Origin: a gamma proteobacterium endosymbiont of Lamellibrachia anaximandri | Lineage (GTDB): Bacteria > Pseudomonadota > Gammaproteobacteria > Chromatiales > Chromatiaceae | Direction: 5' to 3' | NCBI GenBank assembly: GCA_016756835.1 | Contig: JAESPE010000006.1 | Location: 1 to 64,000, forward strand | Length of the DNA stretch: 64,000 nt | The notes under the pieces: model-generated | Database searches by the model: none | Told to the model about the DNA's origin: nothing | The model's input: the letters and a program-made list of their open reading frames with translations, nothing else | Made by a program: the position numbers and the translations under genes | Shown here: piece after piece, positions 17,392 to 26,315 of the stretch | Layout of the letters: each line of letters starts with the position of its first letter | Numbering within the stretch: position 1 is the stretch's first letter

Positions 17392-18467
17392 TCCGCCTTG
17401 CTGCAATGGTCGAGACAGGCTCGGAGCATCCCCTGGCCGAAGCCGTGGTTGAGGCTGCAAGAAGTCGTGGTCTCGATATTGCGGGGGTGAGTGATTTTCA
17501 GGCCCTGGAGGGGAGGGGCGTTTCAGGACAGGCCGAGGGGCGCAGGCTTCTGCTTGGTAATCATCATTTGATGGAGGAGCAGGGTGTCATCATCCCGCCA
17601 ACCTTGCTGAAGGAGGCTTCGCGGCAGGCCGCCAGTGCGGCCACGCCGGTTTGGCTGGCAGTGGATTCGCAGATTGCGGGATTGCTGGCAGTGAACGATC
17701 CGATTCGCACCGACAGTTTTGCTGCTGTGGAGGCCCTGCAGCGTGAAGGTGTCAGGGTCGTGATGTGCACTGGAGACAACCGGGCGACGGCAGAGGCGGT
17801 AGCCGCCGACCTGAAAATCGACGAGGTTCACAGCGAACGCCTGCCGGGAGAGAAGCTCGACGTGGTGAAGTCGTTGCAGCGGCAGGGATGCCGGGTCGGC
17901 ATGGTGGGTGACGGCATCAATGACGCCCCTGCGCTGGCCCAGGCGGATACCGGTTTCGCTGTCGGTAGTGGCGCCGATGTCGCTATCGATAACGCCGATA
18001 TCACCCTGGCGGGAGACTCGCTGGCCGATGTGAGTAGTGCGATTGCCATATCCAGCGCCACGATTCGTAATATCAAGCAGAATCTGTTCGGCGCTTTTAT
18101 CTATAATGTGATCGGCATACCCATGGCTGCCGGGGTGCTGTTCCCTGTCACCGGCTGGCTGCTGCCGCCGATGTTCGCCAGCGCCGCCATGGCATTGTCA
18201 TCGGTGACGGTGGTTTTCAATGCCAACCGGCTGCGTTTTTTTCAACCACTGAGAATGGAGAGTTCCGTGTCTATCAAACTCAATGTCACCGGCATGACCT
18301 GCCCCCACTGCGTGAATCATGTTACCAAGGCCTTGCAGGGCGTCGGGGGCGTGGAAACTGTCGAGGTCAGCCTCGATGCAGGTGAGGCGGTGATTACCGG
18401 CTCCGCTGCGGTTGATCTGCTTGTTGCTGCGGTAAAGGATGCGGGTTACAGCGCAGAGACGGTTTGA
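17388..18467 (+). CDS. copA: Cu+-exporting P1B-type ATPase, C-terminal part with an extra HMA domain
   Basis: Open in the frame -1 to the N-terminal part and overlapping its stop by 4 nt; the readable homology begins upstream of the GTG at 17388 ([21 protein letters not shown]). It carries the HP motif [10 protein letters not shown], the hinge [18 protein letters not shown] in FIYNVIGIP, and MxxSS in [18 protein letters not shown]. An additional HMA domain follows the last helix: [21 protein letters not shown] to [15 protein letters not shown]-terminal HMA is unusual, since most CopA proteins carry theirs at the N-terminus. It looks like a CopZ chaperone fused in frame. Whether this half is made separately, by frameshifting, or is dead cannot be told; a sequencing error is possible. 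Confidence 0.8.
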   Translation: MIRLAAMVETGSEHPLAEAVVEAARSRGLDIAGVSDFQALEGRGVSGQAEGRRLLLGNHHLMEEQGVIIPPTLLKEASRQAASAATPVWLAVDSQIAGLLAVNDPIRTDSFAAVEALQREGVRVVMCTGDNRATAEAVAADLKIDEVHSERLPGEKLDVVKSLQRQGCRVGMVGDGINDAPALAQADTGFAVGSGADVAIDNADITLAGDSLADVSSAIAISSATIRNIKQNLFGAFIYNVIGIPMAAGVLFPVTGWLLPPMFASAAMALSSVTVVFNANRLRFFQPLRMESSVSIKLNVTGMTCPHCVNHVTKALQGVGGVETVEVSLDAGEAVITGSAAVDLLVAAVKDAGYSAETV

Positions 18468-18514
18468 CCTGGTAGGCTATAATCTGCATTCGGACATAGG
18501 CCAAGACGAATCAA

Positions 18515-18814
18515 GTGAAGATTTCAGGTTCACTCACTCTTCCCCTTGAACGGCGCTTACTCACGCGAGAGTCGGCGTCGGTGCCTCGTGGGATGGAGGA
18601 GATGCTTCAGTCGCAGCAAACGGCCCTGCCGCGCCAAGTGCCTTCCGTCATCGAGGCGGAGGCTTTGATACTCAGGACCAGAACCAGAGAAACCCCCTAT
18701 CAAGTCGATCTGGAGCCCCATTCCTATCGGGCGATCAGTGCCTATGCATCCACAGCAGGGAGTGATGAGCGAGCCTATGTTAGCGCCCTGCTGGGGATCG
18801 ACGAATACGCCTAA
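18515..18814 (+). CDS. Small hypothetical protein
   Basis: 99 aa from GTG 18515, with only a weak ribosome site. It is soluble, has no cysteines or membrane segments, and has several prolines and arginines. The C-terminal part (YRAISAYASTAGSDERAYVSALLGIDEYA) reads like a real helical protein. Proteins ending this way occur as unnamed genes in sulfur-oxidising gammaproteobacteria as far as I recall; I cannot assign a function. It lies 47 nt after the copper ATPase. Confidence 0.5.
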   Translation: MKISGSLTLPLERRLLTRESASVPRGMEEMLQSQQTALPRQVPSVIEAEALILRTRTRETPYQVDLEPHSYRAISAYASTAGSDERAYVSALLGIDEYA

Positions 18815-18827
18815 CCGTAATCTGTAG

Positions 18828-18853
18828 GCCGGTTCAAGCGCAGCGGAACCGGC
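18828..18853. repeat. Inverted repeat between converging genes
   Basis: GCCGGTT (18828-18834) and AACCGGC (18847-18853) flank CAAGCGCAGCGG. The wording TAGGCCGGTTCAAGCGCAGCGGAACCGGC is of the type of dispersed extragenic palindromes found between bacterial genes. It can form a hairpin on the transcripts of both converging genes. Confidence 0.45.
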
Positions 18854-18914
18854 AAAACCCGTTGGTTAAATCAGGACCTTTGCCTGATCCGCAGCGCTTG
18901 ATTATGCCTACGAA

Positions 18915-20177
18915 CTAGCCAGATGCTGGAACGAAGCGGTCGGCCTCGAAATTCAGCGTGGCGAAATAGTCATCCAGCGTCTCTTCGCGACGGATCAGTT
19001 CGACGCTGCCGTCGGTCTTCAGCAGCAGCTCCTTTGGCCGTACCTTGCCGTTGTAGTTGAAACCCATTGCCTGGCCGTGTGCGCCGGTGTCGTGAATGTA
19101 GAGGATGTCTCCGTCCTCGATCTTCGGCAAACTGCGCTGGACGGCAAACTTGTCATTGTTCTCGCAAAGTGAGCCCGCTACATCCACCGTCTCATCGTCA
19201 CCGCTTTTACCCAATACGTCGATATGATGGTAGGCCCCATACATGCCGGGACGCATCAGGGCCGACATGCAAGCATCCACGCCGACATAGGTGCGGTAGA
19301 TCTCCTTGCGGTTGATCGCCTGGGTGACCAGAACGCCGTGGGGGCCGCTCATGTAACGGCCGCTCTCAACATAGAGTTTGGGGGCATAACCGTTATGGGA
19401 CTTGAAGGTATCAAAGAGCGCGGTGATCTCCCGGCCCATGGACTGGATGTCGAGGGCTTCGTCTTCAGGACGGTAGGGAATGCCCAGGCCACCGCCGATA
19501 TTGATGAAATCGAAGGTGATGCCCAGTTGCGACGATATCCACTCGACCCGCTCCAGCAGGGTGCGGGCGGTCTCCACCATGTAGGTGTAGTTCAGCTCGT
19601 TGGATGCGAGCATGGTGTGCAGACCAAAGCGTTTGGCGCCGCGTTCCTTGGTTGCTTTGTAGGCATCCAGCAGCTGGTCATGGGTGACGCCGTATTTGGC
19701 TTCCACCGGGTTGCCGATGATGCTGTTGCCGGTGCGGCGTTCACCTGGGTTGTAACGAAAACAGACCAGTTCAGGCATCTCCGGCACTTTGTCGATCAGG
19801 GAGATGTCGTCGAGATTGAGCACGCAGCCACCCTGGGCTGCTGCCGCCTCGAACTCCGCCGGACTGGTGTTGTTTGAGGTGAACATGATGTCCTCGCCGG
19901 AGGCGCCGATATCGCGGCTGAGGATCAGTTCTGCGATGGAACTGCAGTCGAAGCCGAATCCCATCGACTGCATGATCTGCATAATCCTGGGATTGGGCAG
20001 CGCCTTGACTGCGAAGTACTCGCGGAAGCCCGCGATGCCGGAAAACGCCTCGGTCAGCGTTTTTCCGGTATCGAGAATGCCCTGCTCATCGTAGAGATGA
20101 AAAGGGGTGCCATAGTGCTCGACGATGTTCTTCAGAACAGGGGAGAGCCGGTGCTTGAAATCTTGGGATATTGGCAT
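18915..20177 (-). CDS. lysA: Diaminopimelate decarboxylase
   Basis: 420 aa from ATG 20177, which has AGGAAA upstream and begins MPISQDFKHR; the frame is open 37 codons further back into dapL, but those lack homology. This PLP enzyme of the alanine-racemase/ornithine-decarboxylase fold turns meso-DAP into lysine. K58 in YFAVKALPNP is the PLP lysine. FINIGGGLGIPY binds the phosphate, YVESGRYMSGPHG is the following motif, and GSLCENNDKF with DTGAHGQAMGFNYNG lies at the active-site dimer interface. It is the last gene of a leftward operon, 23 nt after dapL. This LysA version resembles those that occur beside dapL, consistent with the direct DAP aminotransferase route. Confidence 0.93.
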   Translation of the reverse strand: MPISQDFKHRLSPVLKNIVEHYGTPFHLYDEQGILDTGKTLTEAFSGIAGFREYFAVKALPNPRIMQIMQSMGFGFDCSSIAELILSRDIGASGEDIMFTSNNTSPAEFEAAAAQGGCVLNLDDISLIDKVPEMPELVCFRYNPGERRTGNSIIGNPVEAKYGVTHDQLLDAYKATKERGAKRFGLHTMLASNELNYTYMVETARTLLERVEWISSQLGITFDFINIGGGLGIPYRPEDEALDIQSMGREITALFDTFKSHNGYAPKLYVESGRYMSGPHGVLVTQAINRKEIYRTYVGVDACMSALMRPGMYGAYHHIDVLGKSGDDETVDVAGSLCENNDKFAVQRSLPKIEDGDILYIHDTGAHGQAMGFNYNGKVRPKELLLKTDGSVELIRREETLDDYFATLNFEADRFVPASG

Positions 20178-20200
20178 CGTGGTTTCCTGCTGGCGACGGA

Positions 20201-21421
20201 TTAGAGCGCGTCTTTGATCCGGGACATCGCTTCCTGGACGTTTTCGAAACTGTTGAAGGCGCTGATGCGGATGTAGCCCTCGCCGCATTTGCCGAAACCG
20301 GCGCCGGGGGTGCAGACCACGCCGGTATTGTTCAGCAGTTTATCGAAGAGCTCCCAGGAGTCGCCTTTGGCATCGATCCAGATGTAGGGTGAGTTCTCGC
20401 CGCCCATGCAGTCGTAACCCAGCGACTCCATCTGTTCACGGATATATTTGGCGTTCTTCAAGTAGTAGGAGACCAGTTCCTGCACCTGGGCCTGCCCCTC
20501 CGGGCTGAAGACCGCTTCGGCTGCGCGCTGCACCGGGTAGGAGACGCTGTTGAACTTGGTGGTGTGGCGACGGTTCCAGAGCGCATGAACAGAGGCCTTC
20601 TCGCCGGACTCGGTGTAGGCCATGCAGGCTTTTGGGACTACCGTGTAGGCACAGCGTGTACCGGTGAAGCCAGCGGTCTTGGAGAAGCTGCGGAATTCGA
20701 TCGCTACCTCTTTGGCGCCCTCTATTTCGTAAATGGAGCGGGGCAGGCTCTCGTCCTGCACGAAGGCCTCGTAGGCTGCATCGAAGAGGATCAGCGCCTT
20801 GTTGTCACGGGCGTAGTCGACCCAGGCCTTCAGCTGCGCCTTGGTGGCAGTGGCTCCGGTCGGGTTGTTGGGGAAACAGAGATAGATGAGATCGACCGGC
20901 ATTTTCGGCAGATCGGGGATGAAGTCATTTTCCTTGGTGGCGTCCAGATAGACCAGTCCTTCGTAGCGGCCATCTTTTGCCTCGCCGGTACGGCCGGCCA
21001 TTACGTTGGTATCGACGTAGACAGGGTAGACGGGATCAGGGATGGCAACGGTGGCGTCGGTGGCGAAGATCTCCTGAAAGTTACCGGAGTCGCATTTTGC
21101 TCCGTCGCTGACGAAGATCTCCTCGGCTTCGATATCAGCGCCACGGGATTGGAAGTCACCTTTGGCGATGGCCTCGCGCAGGAAGTCGTATCCCTGTTCC
21201 GGGCCATAGCCATGAAAAGAGTTGTCGCTGGCCATCTCGTCCACTGCGGCATGAAGCGCCTTGATGCAGGCGTCCGGCAGGGCGCGGGTGACGTCGCCGA
21301 TACCGAGGCGAATGATGCTCTGATCAGGGTTCGCCTCAGTGTGGGCGGTGACCCGTTTGGCGATATCGGAGAACAGATACGAGGCCTGGAGTTTATTGTA
21401 GTTCTCGTTGATTTTGATCAT
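20201..21421 (-). CDS. dapL: LL-diaminopimelate aminotransferase
   Basis: 406 aa, fold-type I PLP enzyme. It converts tetrahydrodipicolinate and glutamate directly to LL-DAP, bypassing DapD, DapC and DapE. Family hallmarks: [14 protein letters not shown] at the N-terminus, [62 protein letters not shown], and the Schiff-base lysine K248 in [14 protein letters not shown]. The length and wording match the plant/Chlamydia/Desulfo-type DapL. It sits between yffB and lysA in one leftward operon where other gammaproteobacteria have dapE next to yffB. The presence of dapD in the same operon makes the set redundant. Confidence 0.94.
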   Translation of the reverse strand: MIKINENYNKLQASYLFSDIAKRVTAHTEANPDQSIIRLGIGDVTRALPDACIKALHAAVDEMASDNSFHGYGPEQGYDFLREAIAKGDFQSRGADIEAEEIFVSDGAKCDSGNFQEIFATDATVAIPDPVYPVYVDTNVMAGRTGEAKDGRYEGLVYLDATKENDFIPDLPKMPVDLIYLCFPNNPTGATATKAQLKAWVDYARDNKALILFDAAYEAFVQDESLPRSIYEIEGAKEVAIEFRSFSKTAGFTGTRCAYTVVPKACMAYTESGEKASVHALWNRRHTTKFNSVSYPVQRAAEAVFSPEGQAQVQELVSYYLKNAKYIREQMESLGYDCMGGENSPYIWIDAKGDSWELFDKLLNNTGVVCTPGAGFGKCGEGYIRISAFNSFENVQEAMSRIKDAL

Positions 21422-21524
21422 GCGGCAATCCCGGAAAAACGAAAACGCGCCATTATACAGGAAATCGGGGGGGGTGGTGGACTCCCCTAAACCCGATGTG
21501 TGGAGGGGTATTGGTGAAACTCAG

Positions 21525-21872
21525 TTATTTACAAAATATCCTCAGGTAGCCTGCCTCACTGAATCCAACGTGCATCTCATTGCCATCATCCAAAACCGGA
21601 CGTTTTATGATCGACGGTGTCTCCAGCATGATGCGAATGGCGCTGCTTTCGTCGATGTTGTCCCTTGCCTCCTGATCCAGCTTGCGCCACATCATACCTC
21701 GTTTGTTGAGCAGTTTTTCCCAGCCGACTGCTTCAATCCACTGCAACAACAGTGTTTCGTCCAGCCCCTCTTTTTTGAAATTGTGGAAGTGGTAGTCGAT
21801 ACCCTGGTCATCGAGCCACTTGCGGGCTTTTTTCATGGTATCGCAGTTGGGAATGCCATAGATCGTCGTCAT
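21525..21872 (-). CDS. yffB: ArsC/Spx-like thioredoxin-fold protein YffB
   Basis: 115 aa, usual YffB length. It begins TTIYGIPNCDTMKKARKWLD, with the single cysteine C10 followed by DTMKK, then DYHFHNFKKEGLD and the cis-Pro region SSAIRIMLETPSIIKRPVL. ArsC-family proteins reduce arsenate or act as thiol regulators; YffB is considered glutathione-linked, but its substrate is not settled. In E. coli yffB lies next to dapE. Here it lies between dapD and dapL, which suggests that dapL replaced dapE at this site. Confidence 0.9.
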   Translation of the reverse strand: MTTIYGIPNCDTMKKARKWLDDQGIDYHFHNFKKEGLDETLLLQWIEAVGWEKLLNKRGMMWRKLDQEARDNIDESSAIRIMLETPSIIKRPVLDDGNEMHVGFSEAGYLRIFCK

Positions 21873-21942
21873 CTGTTTTCGTGAAATTTAGAGATTGGGA
21901 TTCCGGACTATACACGCAGAATCCGGTGGTTGTCATACGGCT

Positions 21943-22773
21943 TCAGATATCTCTTAACAGTTCATTGATGCTGATCCTGGAGCGGGTCTTTTCGTCAACT
22001 TGCTTGACGATTACGGCGCAGTAGAGACTGTGGCTGCCATCGTCAGCTGGCAGATTGCCCGGTACCACGACGGAGCCGGCGGGGACGCGGCCATAGACGA
22101 TCTCTTTCGTTTGGCGGTTGTAGATTCTTGTGCTCTGACTGATGTGGACACCCATGGAGATCACACAACCCGTTTCTACGATTACCCCCTCTACAATGTT
22201 GGAGTGTGAGCCGATGAAGCAGTTGTTCTCGATGATCGTCGGTGTTGCCTGCAGGGGGTCAAGCATACCGCCGATCTCAACATTACCTGAAATGTGGACG
22301 TTTTGGCCGATCTGGGCACAGGATCCGATAGTTGACCAAGTGTCAACCATAGTGCCGCTATCGATATAGGCGCCGATGTTGATGTAGGCGGGCATGAGAA
22401 TGCAGGAAGGTGCGATATAGGCACCCCGGCGTGCACTGGCGGGAGGGACCACGCGCACATGGTCACTGCGGAAATCCCTGGTGTTGTAATCGGCGTATTT
22501 CGAGGAGACTTTGTCGTAGTAGTTGGTAAATCCTCCCTTTATAAAATCGTTATTAGAAAAACGGAAGGAGAGTAGAACCGCCTTTTTTATCCAGTGATTG
22601 ACCTGCCAGTCACCATCGATTTTTTCCGCGACGCGGATTGTGCCATGGTCGAGTTGATTGATGATTTCATCAACAGCGTCTCTGATGAGTGTGTCGGCGG
22701 AAAGCGGCGTAATGTCGGCGCGTTTTTCGAAAGCATCGTTTATGATGGACTTGAGATCGTTCACTGGATTCAC
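21943..22773 (-). CDS. dapD: Tetrahydrodipicolinate N-succinyltransferase
   Basis: 276 aa from GTG 22773; the first residues [20 protein letters not shown] fit the family. DapD transfers succinyl from succinyl-CoA to tetrahydrodipicolinate as the first step of the succinylase branch. The C-terminal half is a left-handed parallel beta-helix of hexapeptide repeats ([34 protein letters not shown], and so on). Active-site wording such as [20 protein letters not shown] is conserved. No clear Shine-Dalgarno precedes the GTG. It is the first gene of dapD-yffB-dapL-lysA. Its product would need DapC/ArgD and DapE, neither of which is in the window. Confidence 0.94.
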   Translation of the reverse strand: MNPVNDLKSIINDAFEKRADITPLSADTLIRDAVDEIINQLDHGTIRVAEKIDGDWQVNHWIKKAVLLSFRFSNNDFIKGGFTNYYDKVSSKYADYNTRDFRSDHVRVVPPASARRGAYIAPSCILMPAYINIGAYIDSGTMVDTWSTIGSCAQIGQNVHISGNVEIGGMLDPLQATPTIIENNCFIGSHSNIVEGVIVETGCVISMGVHISQSTRIYNRQTKEIVYGRVPAGSVVVPGNLPADDGSHSLYCAVIVKQVDEKTRSRISINELLRDI

Positions 22774-22944
22774 CGCTCACGCGTGCCCTGTCTGATCTGT
22801 GATTTGCACTGCATCAGCGCACTCTTGAAAACATCTGCTCTTAGTCCCGTGGGAAGTGTCAAAGATAGCCCAATTCCCGAAAATGACGGATAAAATAGAA
22901 GTATAGATTACTGATAAGATATTTGTATTTCAGAGAGGAGATTG

Positions 22945-23295
22945 ATGACGATGCAGGATAAACAAAGTGGCCTGGATTTGAGTTGTCCGGTGCCGAGCCC
23001 ACCAGATATGTCTGATATCCATGTGATTGAATTTATTGCAGAGAAACCGTTGAAAGACTATCTGGAGGCGATGAAGGTGGCTGATAGTTTTGCAGGTAAG
23101 CGGTTTGCAGACTATATGTTGATATCCTGGTATGACCGGGATCGTGATTTTGAGTCCCCTCAACATTCCAGCGAGTGTCATCAGGATAGCGCGGTGCCCG
23201 GTTATGTGGACTATGGTATTCACCATGGTGCCAAGCTGAAGGTGGATTTCGAACGGGGCCGATTCGTTTTTTTCTATATGCCAGTTGATTTATGA
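22945..23295 (+). CDS. AF1514-like (DUF5619-type) small protein
   Basis: 116 aa from ATG 22945; GAGAGGAG (22933-22940) is just upstream, and a TTG at 22942 and an ATG at 22951 are alternatives. It is soluble with no signal peptide. The core HVIEFIAEKPLKDYLEAMK, FAGKRFADYMLISWYDRDRDFESPQH, then GYVDYGIHHGAKLKVDFERGRFVFFY is strongly patterned. I recall it as the AF1514/DUF5619 family found in sulfate reducers, archaea and sulfur bacteria. It has one C/H-containing stretch (SSECHQDSAVPG) that might bind a metal. The function is unknown. It is divergent from dapD and otherwise isolated. Confidence 0.65.
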   Translation: MTMQDKQSGLDLSCPVPSPPDMSDIHVIEFIAEKPLKDYLEAMKVADSFAGKRFADYMLISWYDRDRDFESPQHSSECHQDSAVPGYVDYGIHHGAKLKVDFERGRFVFFYMPVDL

Positions 23296-23942
23296 CCTCT
23301 AACATGTGGGGTTGCCCTTCTTCCATCTTTGCCTACTACGGCATTGCCAGTAACCTGCGTGCCTTGCAGAAAGTGTATAGGTTCGTGGAACGATTTTGGC
23401 TAAAGATGCTTTGCGGTGGAAGTCAAAAGAGTAATGTCCGGTAGGAGGTTTTCCTCTGGATCAAAGCGCGATTTCCGTTACAGCAACCAAAGCTTAGGTT
23501 TCCCTGTGGGGAGTTGCGAGTGTAAACCTCCCCAGATTAGCGCCAGTCTTTTTAAAGGCTCTCCACAATAAATACGCGCTGAAGGAAAATCCTATGCGCA
23601 AATCACGATCACGTGTGTGCAATGACACCACAGATGAGTCTGGTGATTTCTTATTTGATCCTGTTAGCTGAAGTGAGCGTCTCTAGGAGCGCTGGTTTTA
23701 GTATGCGTTATTTCCCACACAACTGCGTTAAATGACACAAAAAACACCCTAACTTAGTCGAATGTCGAAAAAATCAACGAATAGCATTGTAAGTGAATGT
23801 TCGTCTTGATATATAAATTTCAACTAATGCTCTAGAGCGAAGCACCTCGCGAATATCTGCACCCCTGGCTCAGGCGCTCGTATGGCTAGGCGTATTAATA
23901 ATCTGGTCCTTAACAAAAACAATCCATCAATATGGAGTTCCC
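23296..23942. other. 647-bp intergenic region upstream of the TonB receptor
   Basis: No coding frame or RNA family is recognised. A short hairpin GAGGttttCCTC lies near 23445. The last 200 bp become AT-rich and probably hold the promoter of the receptor gene. I looked for a B12-box type riboswitch and did not find one. ATGGAG just before the ATG at 23943 supplies the ribosome site. Confidence 0.4.
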
Positions 23943-26204
23943 ATGAAGCAGTATATGCACCACTATCGGCGCCCCCTACTCGTCACGTTGGTTGCCGCCG
24001 TGGCCCAAGGCCCGGCATTCGCCGAGGAGGTACAGCTTCCGGCAATTACGGTCACTGAGTCGTCGCCGCTCGATGCTCAGCTACCGAACGCCATGGATAT
24101 TGACGCGAAAGCGCTACGAACCCTGCGCCCTGCCACCTCGGACACCGCCAGTCTTCTGAAAAACATTCCCGGTGTTAACATCCAGAATGCGGGCGGCGTT
24201 TCCAGTCTCCCCGTCATTCGCGGCATGGCCGATGACCGTCTGCGCATCAAGGTTGACGGCATGGATTTAATCTCAGCCTGCGGCAACCACATGAATCCTC
24301 CGCTCTCCTACATCGATCCGACCAGCGTTGACAGCGCCACGGTCTTCGCCGGCATCACGCCGGTCAGTGTGGGTGGTGACAGCATCGGCAGTACGATCCT
24401 GGTGGATTCCCCTGCTCCAGAGTTCGCCTGGGCCGGCGAAGGCACGCTATTCAAGGGTGAAGTCGGGATGTCCTTTCGCAGCAACGGCAATGCAATCAGC
24501 GGCAATGCCGCCGCGACGGCCGCCAACGAAAAATTTAGCGTGAGCTATCGTGGGTCGACGACCAAGGCGGACGACTACAAGGCGGGCGAAGACTTCAAGC
24601 CGGCAGGGCCTGCGGCCGCTGGGCGGGAGTGGCTGGATGGCGACGAGGTCGGTTCCAGCATGTACAAGTCGACCAATCACTCACTTGACTTTGGGATGCG
24701 TCATGAAAACCATCTGCTTGAACTAAAGTTTGGGGTTCAAGATATCCCCTACCAGGGTTGGCCCAATCAGCGCATGGATATGACCGGCAACGACAGCAAC
24801 CAAGTCAATCTGCACTACGAAGGGGAATTCGACTGGGGTACTTTGGATGTGCGCGGCTATCGTGAACATACGCGTCACAAGATGCAGTTTTTCGATGACA
24901 AGCTCTTCTGGTATGGCTCCGATACGAAAACCACGGCTCTCTTGGATGGCATCCCGTGCACACCGAGTGGAGGACCGTTGGGCTGCGCCGCTGGCATGCC
25001 TATGGACACAGAGGGCGACAACACAGGCCTGGTTGTCAAGAGCAATATCGTTCTTTCCGAGCGTGACCTGCTCAGGGTGGGTGCTGAAGCCCAGAAATAC
25101 CGCTTGGATGACTGGTGGGATCCGTCCGGCAGAGGGATGTGGCCAGATACCTTCTGGAACATCAACAACGGCGAACGCGACCGGTTGGCGGCCTTTTCCG
25201 AATGGGAAGCTCAATGGAATCCGCAGTTGTTGACGCAACTCGGTATACGCTACGAAAGAGTCCACATGGATACGGGCGAGGTGCAGGGGTATAACGTAGA
25301 TAAGTACGGGGTTGAAGCCGATGCCTTTAATGCTGCCGACCGCAAGAAGTCCGACGACAATATCGATCTGACCGCGTTGGCTCGCTTCGCACCGGATGCC
25401 ACCCGCACCATCGAGTTCGGCTATGCACGGAAGACTCGTTCGCCCAATCTGTACGAGCGCTACGTTTGGTCGACCGGCGGTATGGCCATGCGCATGATCA
25501 ACATGACCGGTGACGGAAATGGCTATGTCGGCAACCTCGACCTGGAGCCGGAAACCGCCCATACCGTCAGCGCGTCCTTTGATTGGCATGATGCTGCCCA
25601 GGAGGAGTGGGGTCTGACGGTGGCGCCTTACTACACCTACGTCAATGATTACATCGATGCCCGTCGCATCGACCCGGCCGACACCTCTACCGACGCCTTC
25701 GTCTACCTCCAGTTCGTCAATCAATCCGCGCACATGTATGGCGTGGATATCTCCGGTCAACAGGTTCTGGCGGAAAACACCCAGTACGGCGATTTCACCG
25801 CAACTGGCATGCTGAATTATGTCCGCGGCAAGAACCAGACTACCGATGACAACCTCTATAACATCATGCCGCTGAATGCCCAACTGGCAATAGAGCATCG
25901 TACGGGCGGCTTGACCAACATTATCGAGCTTGAGCTGGTGGATGAGAAGACCCGTGTCTCACAGGTCAGGAATGAACTCCAGACTATAGGCTACGGCCTG
26001 TTCCACCTGCGGAGCAACTACCAGTGGAAACAGGTCCGCTTTGATTTTGGAATCGAGAACATTCTCGATAAGTTCTACGCCCACCCGCTGGGTGGTGCCT
26101 ACACTGGTGAGGGCAAGACTATGACCGGAACCGACGTTCCTTGGGGCGTCCCGGTTCCGGGCATGGGGCGTTCACTCTATGCTGGAGTGAACGTCACGTT
26201 CTAG
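23943..26204 (+). CDS. TonB-dependent outer membrane receptor, OprC/NosA-like (probable copper)
   Basis: 753 aa. A signal peptide ends at PAFA|EEV, followed by a TonB-box-like stretch (LPAITVTES). The plug domain contains SLLKNIPGVNIQNAGG and VIRGMADDRLRIKVDGM; then a long barrel ends in an aromatic residue (YAGVNVTF). The plug carries C113-GNH-M117 in a CxxxMNPPLSYIDP context. In Pseudomonas OprC and the related NosA, a CxxxM pair at this point binds copper. Met-rich stretches (GGMAMRMINMTGDG, HPLGGAYTGEGKTMTG) fit that assignment. It lies 5.5 kb from a Cu+ ATPase but in a separate unit. A strong terminator follows. Copper is the best guess for the substrate. Confidence 0.85.
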   Translation: MKQYMHHYRRPLLVTLVAAVAQGPAFAEEVQLPAITVTESSPLDAQLPNAMDIDAKALRTLRPATSDTASLLKNIPGVNIQNAGGVSSLPVIRGMADDRLRIKVDGMDLISACGNHMNPPLSYIDPTSVDSATVFAGITPVSVGGDSIGSTILVDSPAPEFAWAGEGTLFKGEVGMSFRSNGNAISGNAAATAANEKFSVSYRGSTTKADDYKAGEDFKPAGPAAAGREWLDGDEVGSSMYKSTNHSLDFGMRHENHLLELKFGVQDIPYQGWPNQRMDMTGNDSNQVNLHYEGEFDWGTLDVRGYREHTRHKMQFFDDKLFWYGSDTKTTALLDGIPCTPSGGPLGCAAGMPMDTEGDNTGLVVKSNIVLSERDLLRVGAEAQKYRLDDWWDPSGRGMWPDTFWNINNGERDRLAAFSEWEAQWNPQLLTQLGIRYERVHMDTGEVQGYNVDKYGVEADAFNAADRKKSDDNIDLTALARFAPDATRTIEFGYARKTRSPNLYERYVWSTGGMAMRMINMTGDGNGYVGNLDLEPETAHTVSASFDWHDAAQEEWGLTVAPYYTYVNDYIDARRIDPADTSTDAFVYLQFVNQSAHMYGVDISGQQVLAENTQYGDFTATGMLNYVRGKNQTTDDNLYNIMPLNAQLAIEHRTGGLTNIIELELVDEKTRVSQVRNELQTIGYGLFHLRSNYQWKQVRFDFGIENILDKFYAHPLGGAYTGEGKTMTGTDVPWGVPVPGMGRSLYAGVNVTF

Positions 26205-26230
26205 CGGAAATTGTTGTCTACACTTTTTTA

Positions 26231-26258
26231 ACGCCGACGTCAGTCGGCGTTTTTTTTT
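26231..26258 (+). terminator. Rho-independent terminator of the TonB receptor gene
   Basis: ACGCCGAC (26231-26238) pairs with GTCGGCGT (26243-26250) around GTCA, followed by a run of eight T. It starts 27 nt after the stop codon. Confidence 0.9.
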
Positions 26259-26315
26259 GAATCAATCCGGCAATTGAAAAGGCACGGAATTTCTAACAAT
26301 CCCAATCGCAGTTCA

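Noticed and set aside
17330-17400. Programmed -1 frameshifting in copA as in E. coli
   Set aside because: The position is far downstream of the E. coli site, there is no X XXY YYZ heptamer, and the short product would be an ATPase without its N domain.
23296-23942. B12 riboswitch before the TonB receptor
   Set aside because: No B12-box-like sequence is seen, and the receptor's plug motif points to copper.
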